Assembly (NCBI GenBank): GCA_002320245.1 | Contig: DCKD01000088.1 | Location: 1-60,024 of the forward strand | DNA: 60,024 nt | Direction: 5' to 3' | Source: Lachnospiraceae bacterium UBA1683 | GTDB taxonomy: Bacteria; Bacillota; Clostridia; Lachnospirales; Lachnospiraceae | The notes under the pieces: generated by a model | What the model was told of the DNA's origin: nothing | The model's input: the letters and a program-made list of their open reading frames with translations, nothing else | The model's database searches: none | Program-made: the position numbers and the translations under genes | Shown here: piece by piece, positions 44,907-53,203 of the stretch | How the letters are laid out: the number at the start of each line of letters is the position of its first letter | Numbering within the stretch: the stretch's first letter is position 1

Positions 44907-46811
44907 ATGCATATCAACGAAACAAGGGAAAAAAAGTTGAGTATCGCAAAGACCGCTGTCCAGTCCGCAGAGGAGGCGTCCCGTTTTCCGAAGGAACATC
45001 TGACTGCTTTAAACATGGGGAATGAACAGGAAGAGCCTGGGAATGAAAAACAGGGCAGCATCGACCCGACTAAATATTTAAACCGGAAAGAGACGATGCA
45101 GTGGAACAGGCTGCCTACATCCAAGCAGGAACAATATATTAAAGAAGGAATAAAAGCGGCAGGACGTGCCGTCAAGATTAAAAATGGACTCCGGAAGGAA
45201 GCGGATGGTGCAGAGGCTGCGTCAAAGAAGACAGCCGATCTATATAGGATGGATGTAAGACATGATGTGGAGGATATACAGGCCGGATTGAGGGCGGAGC
45301 TGAAGAAAAGAAGCCAGAAGGGATGCGGACAGGGGCAGGCAGTGTCAGCGATAGAAAGGGCACCGGGACAGTACCAGACCAAAGATAGTGTGTTATCGGC
45401 CCGGAATCTTTCCGCTGCAGCGGCCGGAAAAGTGGTTAACACTGGCACATCCGTGGCAGGAGGTATACCAGGGATAGCAGGAAATGCAGGCAGAAAAGCG
45501 GCGGATAAATTTCGGGAATATATGCAGGAAAAAGCAATGGCGGCAGGACAGGCGATGGATGACGTGGAACAACGCCTGAACAATAGCCGGGAGGCCAACC
45601 ATGCAATGGATACCATGCCCGAGGTTATCCGATATACTGCGGCAACAGTTGGAGCTGCAGTCACGGCGGTTACGGCAGGAATTGTGCAGGCAGTATTTTC
45701 CCTTCTGACGTCTCTGCTTGCAGCGGTACTCAGTGCCCTGATTCCGGTGATTGCAGTGGTTTCCATCCTCGCAGTCCTGATTGGGATGATTGCCGGATTA
45801 ATAAGTGATACACAGGCAGGCCACGGGCTGCCGGCATTCGTTACCCAGGAAATGATGCAGGCATTTTTTGAGACACAGCAGGAAAGTGGTATTCCGGTGT
45901 CATCCGGAGTCGCCCAGTTGATCGTGGAATCCGGGTTTGGGTCTTACGGTCCGGGCGGAGAAGATGGGAAAGGGTTGTCACAGCTCGCTTATGAGTACAG
46001 GAATCTGTTCGGGATCAAATATTTTTCCGGTGACCGGTTCGCAAGCGGCAGTGTCGGCATGTCAACCGGGGAAGAAACAGGGTCGGGAAATGTTGTCATT
46101 GATGCAGATTTCGCTGTGTATCCGGATTATGCATCGTGCATCAGGCAAAGGGCGTGGATGCTGCGGCATTCGCCGTATGAATCCCATGTGTCCCCATATC
46201 TAAACCGGAATGACGGCAATTATACGCAGGAAGACGCGAAACACTTTGTGGAAGGAATACGGGCTGCCGGATGGGCGACCGCACAGGCGTATGTAGATCA
46301 TTGTGTCAGTGTAATGGACAGGTATGACTTATATCAGTTTGATAACATGACATGGGAACAGTACCAGCAAAGCATGGAAGGTGGCGGCAGCTATGACGGG
46401 ACCGTGACAGAACAGATGCAGAGAATCGTGGATGTGGCACAGAACAATCGTGGTACTTATCCATGCACACCGGATATGTGTGCGGCATGGGTGACCGGAG
46501 TCTATCAGGCTGCAGGTGCAAGCGTGATCCCGTACGGCGATGCGATTGATATGTGGAACACCTACCAGAACACAGGCTCGACAAGCATGGACAATATCCC
46601 GCCGGGGGCAATCGTGTGCGGCAGTGGTTCGGGATATATGGGTTCCCTGTATGGCCATGTCGGCGTATATCTTGGCAACGGCATGGTGGCCAATAATGTG
46701 GGACACTTTTCCATAGAAACATTATCCAACTGGTGCGCATGGCAGACGGCAACGTGCCAGGGACATACTGGCTGGATTGGCTGGATTTATCCTGGCGGTG
46801 TGCCAGATTAA
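44907..46811 (+). CDS. Bifunctional cell-wall hydrolase (glucosaminidase-type plus CHAP/NlpC-type)
   Basis: 634 residues. A charged cytosolic N-terminus (about 1-230) and a hydrophobic segment (about 255-300) come first. Then a GH73-like glucosaminidase domain follows (FVTQEMMQAFFETQQESGIP, AQLIVESGFGSY, LFGIKYF, YPDYASCIRQRAWML). Last is a cysteine peptidase/amidase domain with PDMCAAWVTGVY (Cys) and YGHVGVYLGNG (His). It is the VirB1-like enzyme that opens the wall for the channel. The long N-terminal soluble part before the membrane helix is unusual. Confidence 0.88.
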   Translation: MHINETREKKLSIAKTAVQSAEEASRFPKEHLTALNMGNEQEEPGNEKQGSIDPTKYLNRKETMQWNRLPTSKQEQYIKEGIKAAGRAVKIKNGLRKEADGAEAASKKTADLYRMDVRHDVEDIQAGLRAELKKRSQKGCGQGQAVSAIERAPGQYQTKDSVLSARNLSAAAAGKVVNTGTSVAGGIPGIAGNAGRKAADKFREYMQEKAMAAGQAMDDVEQRLNNSREANHAMDTMPEVIRYTAATVGAAVTAVTAGIVQAVFSLLTSLLAAVLSALIPVIAVVSILAVLIGMIAGLISDTQAGHGLPAFVTQEMMQAFFETQQESGIPVSSGVAQLIVESGFGSYGPGGEDGKGLSQLAYEYRNLFGIKYFSGDRFASGSVGMSTGEETGSGNVVIDADFAVYPDYASCIRQRAWMLRHSPYESHVSPYLNRNDGNYTQEDAKHFVEGIRAAGWATAQAYVDHCVSVMDRYDLYQFDNMTWEQYQQSMEGGGSYDGTVTEQMQRIVDVAQNNRGTYPCTPDMCAAWVTGVYQAAGASVIPYGDAIDMWNTYQNTGSTSMDNIPPGAIVCGSGSGYMGSLYGHVGVYLGNGMVANNVGHFSIETLSNWCAWQTATCQGHTGWIGWIYPGGVPD

Positions 46812-46896
46812 AAGTGCCAGAAAAGGGAAGAAGATATTTTACAGGCAGGACGATGAAAATAAGAATTCATTGCTTTTTTACGAGAGGAGAATGTAC

Positions 46897-47142
46897 ATGA
46901 AGGAAAAAATAATATGGTTAATAGCTATAGTGCTGGATTTGATTTTCCTAATCCTGAATCTGGTTGGGCTGGTTTGGGTATATGCGGTTAGCGTATTTTT
47001 AACTGAAAATAATGTGGAGTTCAGTGGCGAAATCAGTTGGATGATGTTTGGCATATATTTGTTGATACTAAGATATGTCCTGCTGAAATATATGCCAAGT
47101 GTATGGTTGAAAAAATGGACTGGAAAAGTATTTGTTCCGTGA
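46897..47142 (+). CDS. Small membrane protein, unknown
   Basis: 81 residues from ATG 46897 (GAGGAG seven bases upstream; an ATG six bases earlier is too close to it). Two or three hydrophobic helices (IIWLIAIVLDLIFLILNLVG; WMMFGIYLLILRYVLL). No family recognised. It may be a late member of the channel operon. Confidence 0.6.
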   Translation: MKEKIIWLIAIVLDLIFLILNLVGLVWVYAVSVFLTENNVEFSGEISWMMFGIYLLILRYVLLKYMPSVWLKKWTGKVFVP

Positions 47143-47222
47143 GTTAAAACGATAAAAAATAAAGAGGGACACTTAGATGTACTTAGATGAAAGGCTACTA
47201 CAGAATAGGAGGTCAATAAAAA

Positions 47223-47852
47223 ATGACGAATAAGAAAAAAATAATTATCACATCACTCATCTTTATCGTCGTGGTATTTTTACTTCTGTTTTCTCTTATC
47301 TTTTTTTTACATAAAAAGACGGATCAGGAAGAGCAGCGGCAACAAAAAACGATTGCGGTGCAGGAGAAAGAGAAGAAAAATCAGGGGGAAAAAGTAAATC
47401 AGGAAAAGGCGCGACTGCAGAGGGCTGACAAGAAAAGGAAGGAAGATATTTTGCAGGCAGGGCAGGACGCTGCAGATCATGCGGCAGAAAATTCAGCGGA
47501 GGACGCTGCAAAAATAGCTAGTGTAACAATAGAATATGAACCAGCAGATGATACATCAGCAACAGAAATACTGAAGGCAAAAGAAGATAAACTGAAAATT
47601 TTCATTGCAGAGAAAAGTTCCGGAAATGGCGTGCGGGAAAACGGACAGGGAAATTATCCGGCGATAAGTACAAAGATAAAAACAGTATCAGATGGGGGCG
47701 GCTATATCACATTCATGTGTGAATTAAAGGGAGCGGATGTGCCAATGATCTATTACAAGGATACACAGCAGTTTGCGTTCCAGCCAGCAGATTCTGCTCC
47801 GGGAAGGACAAACGGTTATCAGGTTGTGACGGAAGAAGACCTTACAAATTAA
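47223..47852 (+). CDS. Membrane-anchored protein with charged coiled stretch, unknown
   Basis: 209 residues behind AGGAGGTCAATAAAA. One N-terminal helix (about 6-29), a long Glu/Lys/Gln-rich helix (30-95) and a C-terminal globular part (VTIEYEPADDTSATEILKAK...QFAFQPADS). Faces the outside. The closing part resembles extracellular domains of other conjugation proteins only in general layout; no family call. Confidence 0.65.
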   Translation: MTNKKKIIITSLIFIVVVFLLLFSLIFFLHKKTDQEEQRQQKTIAVQEKEKKNQGEKVNQEKARLQRADKKRKEDILQAGQDAADHAAENSAEDAAKIASVTIEYEPADDTSATEILKAKEDKLKIFIAEKSSGNGVRENGQGNYPAISTKIKTVSDGGGYITFMCELKGADVPMIYYKDTQQFAFQPADSAPGRTNGYQVVTEEDLTN

Positions 47853-47969
47853 CAGTTAAAGCCGTATATTGGGAAAGTAGGGGGACAAAAAGATTGAAAC
47901 GCAAAATGATTCCAAGTTATGTTTCGTAGTAATAATCTTATGATAAATAAGAGAGAGGTGAACAATTCT

Positions 47970-48413
47970 ATGGGTATCATAAATAAAATAAAAAAGTGTA
48001 TGATGCATTTTACATATGCAGAATGCAATAAAAGAATTTATTCTCAATACAAAATTGAACGAAGGAAATTGGAAACGTTATCAAAAGATGAATTGGAGTG
48101 CCGCTATATAGATATAAAGTCAAAGTATGAATACAAAAAGAATATATTCACATTTCTGATGGTGACAATTCTGATTGTAGGAGTGACAAATATATGGGAA
48201 ATATTTTATAAATTCTGTATAAAGGTGTTCCATTTGCAGATGGCAACAACGCAACAGCAAGAAGCTGTGATGGTTGTAGTTTATATTACAATTATCCTTG
48301 TGGTTTTTGTGACAGTGGTCATATTTGCTTTTATGATTTTGTATCTTCGTTCTGTATATAGGCTACATAAACAGTTATTGATGGTAGAAAAAGTTTTAAG
48401 GAATAAGGAGTAG
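47970..48413 (+). CDS. Two-helix membrane protein, unknown
   Basis: 147 residues from ATG 47970, with GAGAGAGGTG upstream; the frame extends further up but without a ribosome site. A cytosolic N-terminus (KIERRKLETLSKDELECRY), two helices (about 58-76 and 100-125). AT-rich compared with the channel genes, so probably acquired separately. Function unknown. Confidence 0.6.
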   Translation: MGIINKIKKCMMHFTYAECNKRIYSQYKIERRKLETLSKDELECRYIDIKSKYEYKKNIFTFLMVTILIVGVTNIWEIFYKFCIKVFHLQMATTQQQEAVMVVVYITIILVVFVTVVIFAFMILYLRSVYRLHKQLLMVEKVLRNKE

Positions 48414-48620
48414 GACTTCAATGGGAAAATTACGGGACGAGAAATGTCTAAGAGTATGGCTGCCGGTAACGGGAATCATCTGGAGAATTGCGCGTAAAAA
48501 GATTGGAGCGTGTGGTAAGAGATGGGAGAAAAGTTCGTCATTTGTTATGGAATGTTTGAGTTTCAGCTACGGGAGCAGATGATGAAAACCGTCGGGTTCT
48601 ATCTGGAAACTTCGGCGGAA

Positions 48621-48827
48621 GAATTTTATAAAGTAAAAAAAATTAATCCTAAAATTTAATGTGACAGTAAGAGTGGCATAAAAGTGCTGCTCTTTTTACT
48701 TGTGCAGGAAAAGAGCAGATGATTTTTTGATTCATTTAAGAAGTTATAATAAAAAATTGGGAGAGGCAGTTTATTTGTCAATTTCTTCGGACGGGACGTT
48801 CCTCAGAGAAGAAAAATGGAATCATCT
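48621..48827 (+). repeat. Direct repeat, left copy, upstream of Fic-like gene
   Basis: About 207 bases nearly identical to 49703-49912: GAATTTTATAA at the start, a shared CCTAAAATTTAATGTGACAG block, the terminator hairpin, and the first 34 codons of the 115-residue gene. The pair brackets the Fic-like gene. Confidence 0.85.
48669..48697 (+). terminator. Terminator in left direct repeat
   Basis: AAGAGTGGC...GCTGCTCTT hairpin followed by TTTTACTT. Confidence 0.6.
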
Positions 48828-48831
48828 TTAG

Positions 48832-49015
48832 CACAGAATGTGTTTGACAAGCGTGTAATATTTGATAGAATATGGAAGAGGAAGTAAAAATATAAAACGA
48901 AAAATTGAAAGTATGTTATGTTTTTTCTTTTTAAGCTATTTACCAGTCAGCTGTCGGGGGAATAGGAAATGGGAGGATATGTTACAGGAGTTCGGTAGTA
49001 GAAAGGGGAAACGTT
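48832..49015. other. Leader region of the Fic-like gene with degenerate palindrome
   Basis: No gene. A degenerate copy of the 17-bp palindrome (TTACAGGAGTTCGGTAG) at 48982-48998 lies about 20 bases before the Fic start, the same placement as at 54630 before the DUF5688-like gene. Confidence 0.5.
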
Positions 49016-49717
49016 ATGAAAGATAAGTATTCAATGGAAGTAGAAGATAACATCCTTCTGGCAAAGAGAAATATTGTAGATAGTATTTATAGCGAATCAA
49101 GATTGGAAGGGATTTCAGTTACATTCCCGGAGACGCAACAAATTTATGATGGAAGAAATATTGCAGGCCTCTCGGTAGGGGATATCGTAAAAGTTAATAA
49201 TCTGAAACATGCATGGCAGTTTCTGTTGGATACGATTGAGTACCCTATTGATTTGAAGTATATTCGGCAGTTAAACTGTGAAGTAGGTGCAGGCATAGCG
49301 TTTGATGCAGGGAAGATTAGAACTTCATCAGTCCGTATTACAGGAACGACATGGATGCCAGAAATTCCAAATTACGAAGCGGCTGAAAACAGAATTAAAG
49401 AAATTATGGAATCAGGTTTAAGCTACACGGAAAAAGCAGTGGATGTTATGCTGTATATCATGCGTTCACAACTTTTTTATGATGGAAATAAACGAACAGC
49501 GCAGTTGGCGGCAAATCAGATTTTAATTCAAAATGGAAAAGGGCTGATTCATATTCCAGTTGAGCAACAGATTGAATTTTTGAATATGCTGGTAGACTAT
49601 TATGAGTCAAATCAAAGCGAAGAAATAAAAAAATTTTTATTTGAATTCTCAATAGAAGGAATTGAAAAAAATAAAGTCCAGCAACCGTCAATAAGAAAAA
49701 AGGAATTTTATAAGTAA
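49016..49717 (+). CDS. Fic/DOC-like protein with substituted catalytic His
   Basis: 233 residues behind AAAGGGGAAACGTT. The Fic core reads SQLFYDGNKRTAQLAAN (residues 151-167), but the usual HPF is QLF, so Gln152 stands where the AMPylation His should be. A SESRLEGI segment near residue 26 resembles the inhibitory (S/T)xxxE(G/N) helix only in part. It may bind nucleotides without classical AMP transfer, or act as a regulator. It is a stand-alone cassette between direct repeats, with a short possible partner gene downstream. Confidence 0.82.
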   Translation: MKDKYSMEVEDNILLAKRNIVDSIYSESRLEGISVTFPETQQIYDGRNIAGLSVGDIVKVNNLKHAWQFLLDTIEYPIDLKYIRQLNCEVGAGIAFDAGKIRTSSVRITGTTWMPEIPNYEAAENRIKEIMESGLSYTEKAVDVMLYIMRSQLFYDGNKRTAQLAANQILIQNGKGLIHIPVEQQIEFLNMLVDYYESNQSEEIKKFLFEFSIEGIEKNKVQQPSIRKKEFYK

Positions 49718-49912
49718 AAAAAGAAATCAGTCCTAAAATTTAATGTGACAGTAAGAGTGGCATAAAAGTGCCGCTCTTTTTATTTGTGCAGGAAAAGGAG
49801 AAGATGAAATTTTGATTTATCTGAAAGGTTATAATAAAAAATTGGGAGAGACAGTTTATTTGTCAATTTCTTCGGACGGGACCTTTCTCGGAGAAGAAAA
49901 ATGGAATCATCT
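49703..49912 (+). repeat. Direct repeat, right copy, downstream of Fic-like gene
   Basis: About 210 bases matching 48621-48827. It starts within the last codons of the Fic-like gene (EFYK) and ends inside the intact 115-residue gene. Confidence 0.85.
49753..49782 (+). terminator. Terminator in right direct repeat
   Basis: AAGAGTGGCA...GTGCCGCTCTT hairpin followed by TTTTATTTG; better paired than the left copy. Confidence 0.65.
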
Positions 49913-50159
49913 GGAGGATGGCAGCGTAAAAAGATACACAGGCCAGCAGGATAGAAAAGGAAATCTTCTGTTTGAAGATGAACGGATCGTGAAGGAAGAG
50001 ACGGGAGAAGAGTTTGTCATTTGCTATGGAATGTTTGAGTTTCAGATGAAGGAGCGGACGATGAAAACTGTCGGGTTTTATCTGGAGACTTCAGATTTTC
50101 AGACGCTGCCATTTGCTAATGCAGAACAGTTCAGAAAGCAGGAGGATGAAAACAAATGA
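49812..50159 (+). CDS. Small protein of unknown function, intact copy
   Basis: 115 residues starting at TTG 49812 behind AAAAGGAG. A compact soluble protein, probably beta-rich (KLGETVYLSISSDGTFLGEEKW, EEFVICYGMFEFQMKE, TVGFYLETSDF). No family recognised. Its decayed copies upstream and the shared repeat show that it has been duplicated with the Fic-type cassette, so it may be the Fic partner; that is inference. Confidence 0.6.
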   Translation: MIYLKGYNKKLGETVYLSISSDGTFLGEEKWNHLEDGSVKRYTGQQDRKGNLLFEDERIVKEETGEEFVICYGMFEFQMKERTMKTVGFYLETSDFQTLPFANAEQFRKQEDENK

Positions 50160-50615
50160 TGAGAAAATACCAATACTATAGCATAAAAAGGGGTATTAGG
50201 GGATTCCCCCTAACAAGATTGTGAAATGTCCTACATTTTGCGTATCTTGCAAATCGCAGGTGTGCGATTTCTTAATAAATGATGCAAAAATGACGTAGAA
50301 ATGACGCAAAAATGGTGCTATAATGACGTAAAAATGAACTGCTGTGACACATAAATGAAACAAAAATGAAACACAATGATGTATTTATGAAGCACGCTGA
50401 CACATTGGTGACGCGTTTATGAACCGTGCTGACATATTGGTGACGCATTTATGAACCGTGCTGATACATCGGTGACACATTTATGAACCGTACTGATGCA
50501 TTAGTGGCACATTCATGAAACACCCTGACACATTGGTGACGCATAGATGAAACAGCAGTAGAAATTGGAAAACGGAGTTGGTTAGTTTTATTTTTTACGA
50601 TGAAAGGAAGATAGG
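50160..50615. other. Gene-free region with hairpins and iterons (candidate oriT/origin)
   Basis: 456 bases without a gene. Two perfect hairpins: TTAGGGG-ATTC-CCCCTAA at 50196-50213 and AAATCGCA-GGTG-TGCGATTT at 50251-50270. An array of short repeats follows (50281-50553). It lies just before an HTH protein, MobC and relaxase genes, where an oriT is expected. Confidence 0.55.
50281..50553. repeat. 32-bp tandem repeats (iteron-like) with TGACRYA motif
   Basis: Five consecutive units, at 50396-50425 (short), 50426-50457, 50458-50489, 50490-50521 and 50522-50553. Each is roughly CTGACACATTGGTGAC plus GCATTTATGAACC. Each unit has two TGA(C/T)-containing halves about 16 bp apart; more degenerate half-units (TGACGTA, TGACGCA, TGACACA) continue upstream to 50281. 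There are no spacers, so it is not a CRISPR array. Confidence 0.85.
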
Positions 50616-50885
50616 ATGAAAACAGAAAGAGCGCAGCTTGCATCAGACAGGCGTCATACCAAATTAATTGACATGGAATGGGTTTATCAGGAATTGGATA
50701 GAGGACGAACAATAAAAAGTGTTGCTGAAGAACTAAATATCAGTGTATCAACTTTGCGCCGCAGACATTCTGAATATCAGGAAGCGGTAAGAGAGGAAAA
50801 CCGATTAGAGCAGGAATCCAAAAAGGATGAACAGGGAGAAATCGGAGCATGGAAACCGGGAGATCCTACCTTTGAGGATTTCTAA
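50616..50885 (+). CDS. Helix-turn-helix DNA-binding protein
   Basis: 89 residues behind GAAAGGAAGATAGG. A resolvase-type HTH (WVYQELDRGRTIKSVAEELNISVSTLRRRH) spans residues about 22-56; the tail is acidic (KKDEQGEIGAWKPGDPTFEDF). It directly follows the iteron array, so it is a candidate for the protein that binds these repeats. No dimerisation or catalytic domain. Confidence 0.65.
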   Translation: MKTERAQLASDRRHTKLIDMEWVYQELDRGRTIKSVAEELNISVSTLRRRHSEYQEAVREENRLEQESKKDEQGEIGAWKPGDPTFEDF

Positions 50886-50964
50886 AGTGTACCTAAAGTA
50901 ACCTAGATATGCAGATTCAGATTTGCTATACTATAATTAGAAAAACTACAAAATTTCAGGAGAA

Positions 50965-50989
50965 GAGTGCCGAGTGGCATTCTTTTTTT
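50965..50989 (+). terminator. Terminator before mobilisation operon
   Basis: GAGTGCC and GGCATTC form a stem with one G.T pair around a 4-base loop, then TTTTTTT. Confidence 0.75.
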
Positions 50990-51015
50990 GTTGCAAATCA
51001 TTAGGAGGTCCGGAA

Positions 51016-51393
51016 ATGGGATTAAAAGAACAATTGGAAAAAACAGAAGGGGAATTAAAAAAACTGGATGAAAAAAAAGAAAAGTTTTTGCAGGAGCATG
51101 ATGCAAAAAGAAAAAAATTAATGGGCAGAAAAAAAGAGCTGGAATCAAAAATCGTTCAGGAAAAAAATGAGAAAATTTTAAATGCTGTCCACGAAAACTT
51201 TGGAGAAATCAATGAAGAAAATCTGGGATTGTTTTTTGATATCCTTAAAAAAAATAAGGAAGAATTTTCTTTGGAGATGGAAATTGCAGCGGAGGATTCT
51301 AAGGAAGAAATTTCTGCTGGGGAGATGGAAGGAGCAGAAAATGAACAGCGAAATAATGCAGGGAATTTGGATTTCAACCATTCCTTTTCATAA
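51016..51393 (+). CDS. Coiled-coil mobilisation-operon protein (DUF4315-like)
   Basis: 125 residues from ATG 51016 (TTAGGAGGTCCGGAA upstream). Residues 1-55 are a Lys/Glu coiled-coil (EQLEKTEGELKKLDEKKEKF), then a helical part and an acidic tail. Layout and position before MobC resemble DUF4315 proteins in other Firmicute elements; this is a weak match. Probably assists relaxosome assembly. Confidence 0.6.
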   Translation: MGLKEQLEKTEGELKKLDEKKEKFLQEHDAKRKKLMGRKKELESKIVQEKNEKILNAVHENFGEINEENLGLFFDILKKNKEEFSLEMEIAAEDSKEEISAGEMEGAENEQRNNAGNLDFNHSFS

Positions 51394-51405
51394 GGGGGTT
51401 AATTT

Positions 51406-51822
51406 ATGGAACAACGTACAATTCCAATTCGAGTCCGAATTTCAGAAAAAGAACTGCGCTTTATAAAGGAGAAAGCGAAAGAGGAAAATGGACACCATTT
51501 AAAAAATGGCAGAATGAATTTATCCGGTTACATTCGGGATTGTGTATTAGAACAGTCCGGCATCAAGAAGGAATCCTATAAAAGAGAGATAAAAAATCTT
51601 TCTTATCAGATTCGAAAAATCGGAGTTAATATCAATCAGGTTGCTGCAAAAATTAACAGTGGTTATCGTGGGATGGATGCAGTCAGCACATTGCTGGAAA
51701 ACCAGAACCGTATTGAGCGGGAACTGGAAATACTTCTGAAGAAATTAGGAGAAGAGAATGGCGATCACGAAACTGATGAATATAAAACAAGGGAAGCGGG
51801 GCGGGAGCAGACATCTCTATAA
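51406..51822 (+). CDS. mobC: MobC-like relaxosome accessory protein
   Basis: 138 residues. N-terminal ribbon-helix-helix-like part (RTIPIRVRISEKELRFIKEKA), MNLSGYIRDCVL, and the MobC hallmark IGVNINQVAAKINSG. It binds near oriT and helps the relaxase. It overlaps the relaxase gene by 65 bases, so the two proteins are produced together. Confidence 0.88.
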   Translation: MEQRTIPIRVRISEKELRFIKEKAKEENGHHLKNGRMNLSGYIRDCVLEQSGIKKESYKREIKNLSYQIRKIGVNINQVAAKINSGYRGMDAVSTLLENQNRIERELEILLKKLGEENGDHETDEYKTREAGREQTSL

Positions 51823-53203
51823 TTCGATACGTTATGTATTGAATCCCAAGAAGACCGGAGACGGAATTCTGGTTGGAGGTAATGTCGGGACAGTTACGCA
51901 GGAAGTGTATCGTGCGATGCTGGATACGAAAGAGGATTGGGATAAACCAGATGGCAGACAAGGATATCATTTTGTTATCAGCTTCAAACCGGGTGAGACC
52001 GATGAGCAGACAGCATATGATGTCGTGAAGGAATTCTGTGAAGGATACCTGGGTGATAAGTTTGATTATGTGTTTTCAATTCACAACGATCACAAGCATA
52101 TGCATGGACACATCGTATTCAATTCCGTGAACCGAGAGGACGGTTACAAATACCGATATGAAAATGGAGACTGGGAAAAATATATCCAGCCAATCACAGA
52201 TAAAATTTGTATCCGCCATGATCTCTCACCCTTGGAATTTGATAAGGGAAAAAGAAAAGGGCGTTCTTATGCGCAGTGGGAAGCAGAGAAGGATGGAAAG
52301 CCAAATTGGAAGAAAATCATTCATGCTGATATTGATTATGCAGTCGGGCAGACAGAAAATGAAGGGCAGTTTCTTGGACTGATGAAAAGCATGGGATACA
52401 AAATCAGAAAAGGTGAATCCAGGAAGCATGGAACTTATTTCACATTTCTCGCACCGGGGCAGACACGAGGATGGAGAAGTTATAATTTAGGTCAGGGTTA
52501 TACCTATGAAGACATCCAGCCGAGAATCCGGAAAGAACAATATACTTCTGTGTATCCCCGATCACCGAAAATAAACCGCTGTGTGGTAGGAAGAATGTCA
52601 GTGAAAAATTATATTCCGGAATTCCAGAAAAAGCGAATCCGAAAAATATATTTTATTACATACCGGAGGTGGGATGCAGATAACCCGTATGCCGTGGATC
52701 AGAGGGCGCTTAGGAAAAGTCTGCTGCATATTGACCGACTCTATGAAGATATCAACTATCTGATACAAAGTGGAATTCAGAGTTATGATGCCCTGCTGCA
52801 GTGGGAGCAGGAAGTATTGTATGCAGAAAAAAGCCTGAATAATCAAAAGTATAGCACGGAATTTCTACAGGAAGATGACGAATATCAGGAGTATTTGGGA
52901 TTAAAAGCCGAACTTAAAAAAATGCCGGAGTGGGATGACAGATTTGAAGAAATATTGGATAGGATGGAAGAACTTGAGAAGAGTCTGCCGGATGCGGTGT
53001 ATAAGGAATCAGAAAAAACTACGGAAGTTTCTGATGCTCTCCAGAAAGTCCGGGCAGAGAAAAGAATTATCCGGCATATAAAAAAAGAAGAGCAGGAAGA
53101 CCAACTTATGAGGACATCATGGCGCAGCATTTCCGTACCGAATTTCGGTACAAAAGAACAAAAAAAACATAAAGGAGAAGAGAAGACATGGCTGAAGAAA
53201 TGA
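51758..53203 (+). CDS. MOBP-type relaxase (MobA/VirD2 family)
   Basis: 481 residues. The metal-binding relaxase motif is seen as H109-N-D111-H-K-H114-M-H116-G-H118-IVFN. Motif I region YNSIRYVLNPKKT supplies a Tyr candidate (about residue 21 or 26). It nicks oriT and pilots the strand through the channel. The C-terminal part (about 300-481) is helical and Glu-rich. It ends with palindrome copy 4 (VPNFGT) and overlaps the next gene by 16 bases. Confidence 0.92.
   Translation: MAITKLMNIKQGKRGGSRHLYNSIRYVLNPKKTGDGILVGGNVGTVTQEVYRAMLDTKEDWDKPDGRQGYHFVISFKPGETDEQTAYDVVKEFCEGYLGDKFDYVFSIHNDHKHMHGHIVFNSVNREDGYKYRYENGDWEKYIQPITDKICIRHDLSPLEFDKGKRKGRSYAQWEAEKDGKPNWKKIIHADIDYAVGQTENEGQFLGLMKSMGYKIRKGESRKHGTYFTFLAPGQTRGWRSYNLGQGYTYEDIQPRIRKEQYTSVYPRSPKINRCVVGRMSVKNYIPEFQKKRIRKIYFITYRRWDADNPYAVDQRALRKSLLHIDRLYEDINYLIQSGIQSYDALLQWEQEVLYAEKSLNNQKYSTEFLQEDDEYQEYLGLKAELKKMPEWDDRFEEILDRMEELEKSLPDAVYKESEKTTEVSDALQKVRAEKRIIRHIKKEEQEDQLMRTSWRSISVPNFGTKEQKKHKGEEKTWLKK
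53135..53151. repeat. 17-bp palindrome copy 4 (3' end of relaxase gene)
   Basis: GTACCGAATTTCGGTAC, a perfect 8-bp inverted repeat around one T. In frame as V-P-N-F-G-T. Confidence 0.8.

Larger units (their letters stand above)
48474..48831 (+). pseudogene. Scrambled remnants of the 115-residue gene found at 49812
   Basis: 48474-48614 matches the 3' half of the downstream gene (FVICYGMFEFQ, MKTVGFYLETS) with stops and a deletion. 48727-48831 matches its first 34 codons (NKKLGEAVYLSISSDGTFL) and then hits TAG. The two halves are in the wrong order, separated by a terminator, which is what two decayed tandem copies would leave. No function expected. Confidence 0.75.

Noticed and set aside
44888..45766. 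292-codon minus-strand frame opposite the cell-wall hydrolase
   Set aside because: Ala/Ser-rich antisense of an Ala/Gly-rich coding region; the plus strand has clear domains and operon context.
49016..49717. Calling the Fic-like gene an active AMPylator toxin
   Set aside because: The catalytic His is replaced by Gln, so the classical activity is not supported by the sequence.
50396..50553. Possible CRISPR array
   Set aside because: The 32-bp units are directly contiguous and imperfect, with no unique spacers and no cas genes nearby; better explained as iterons.
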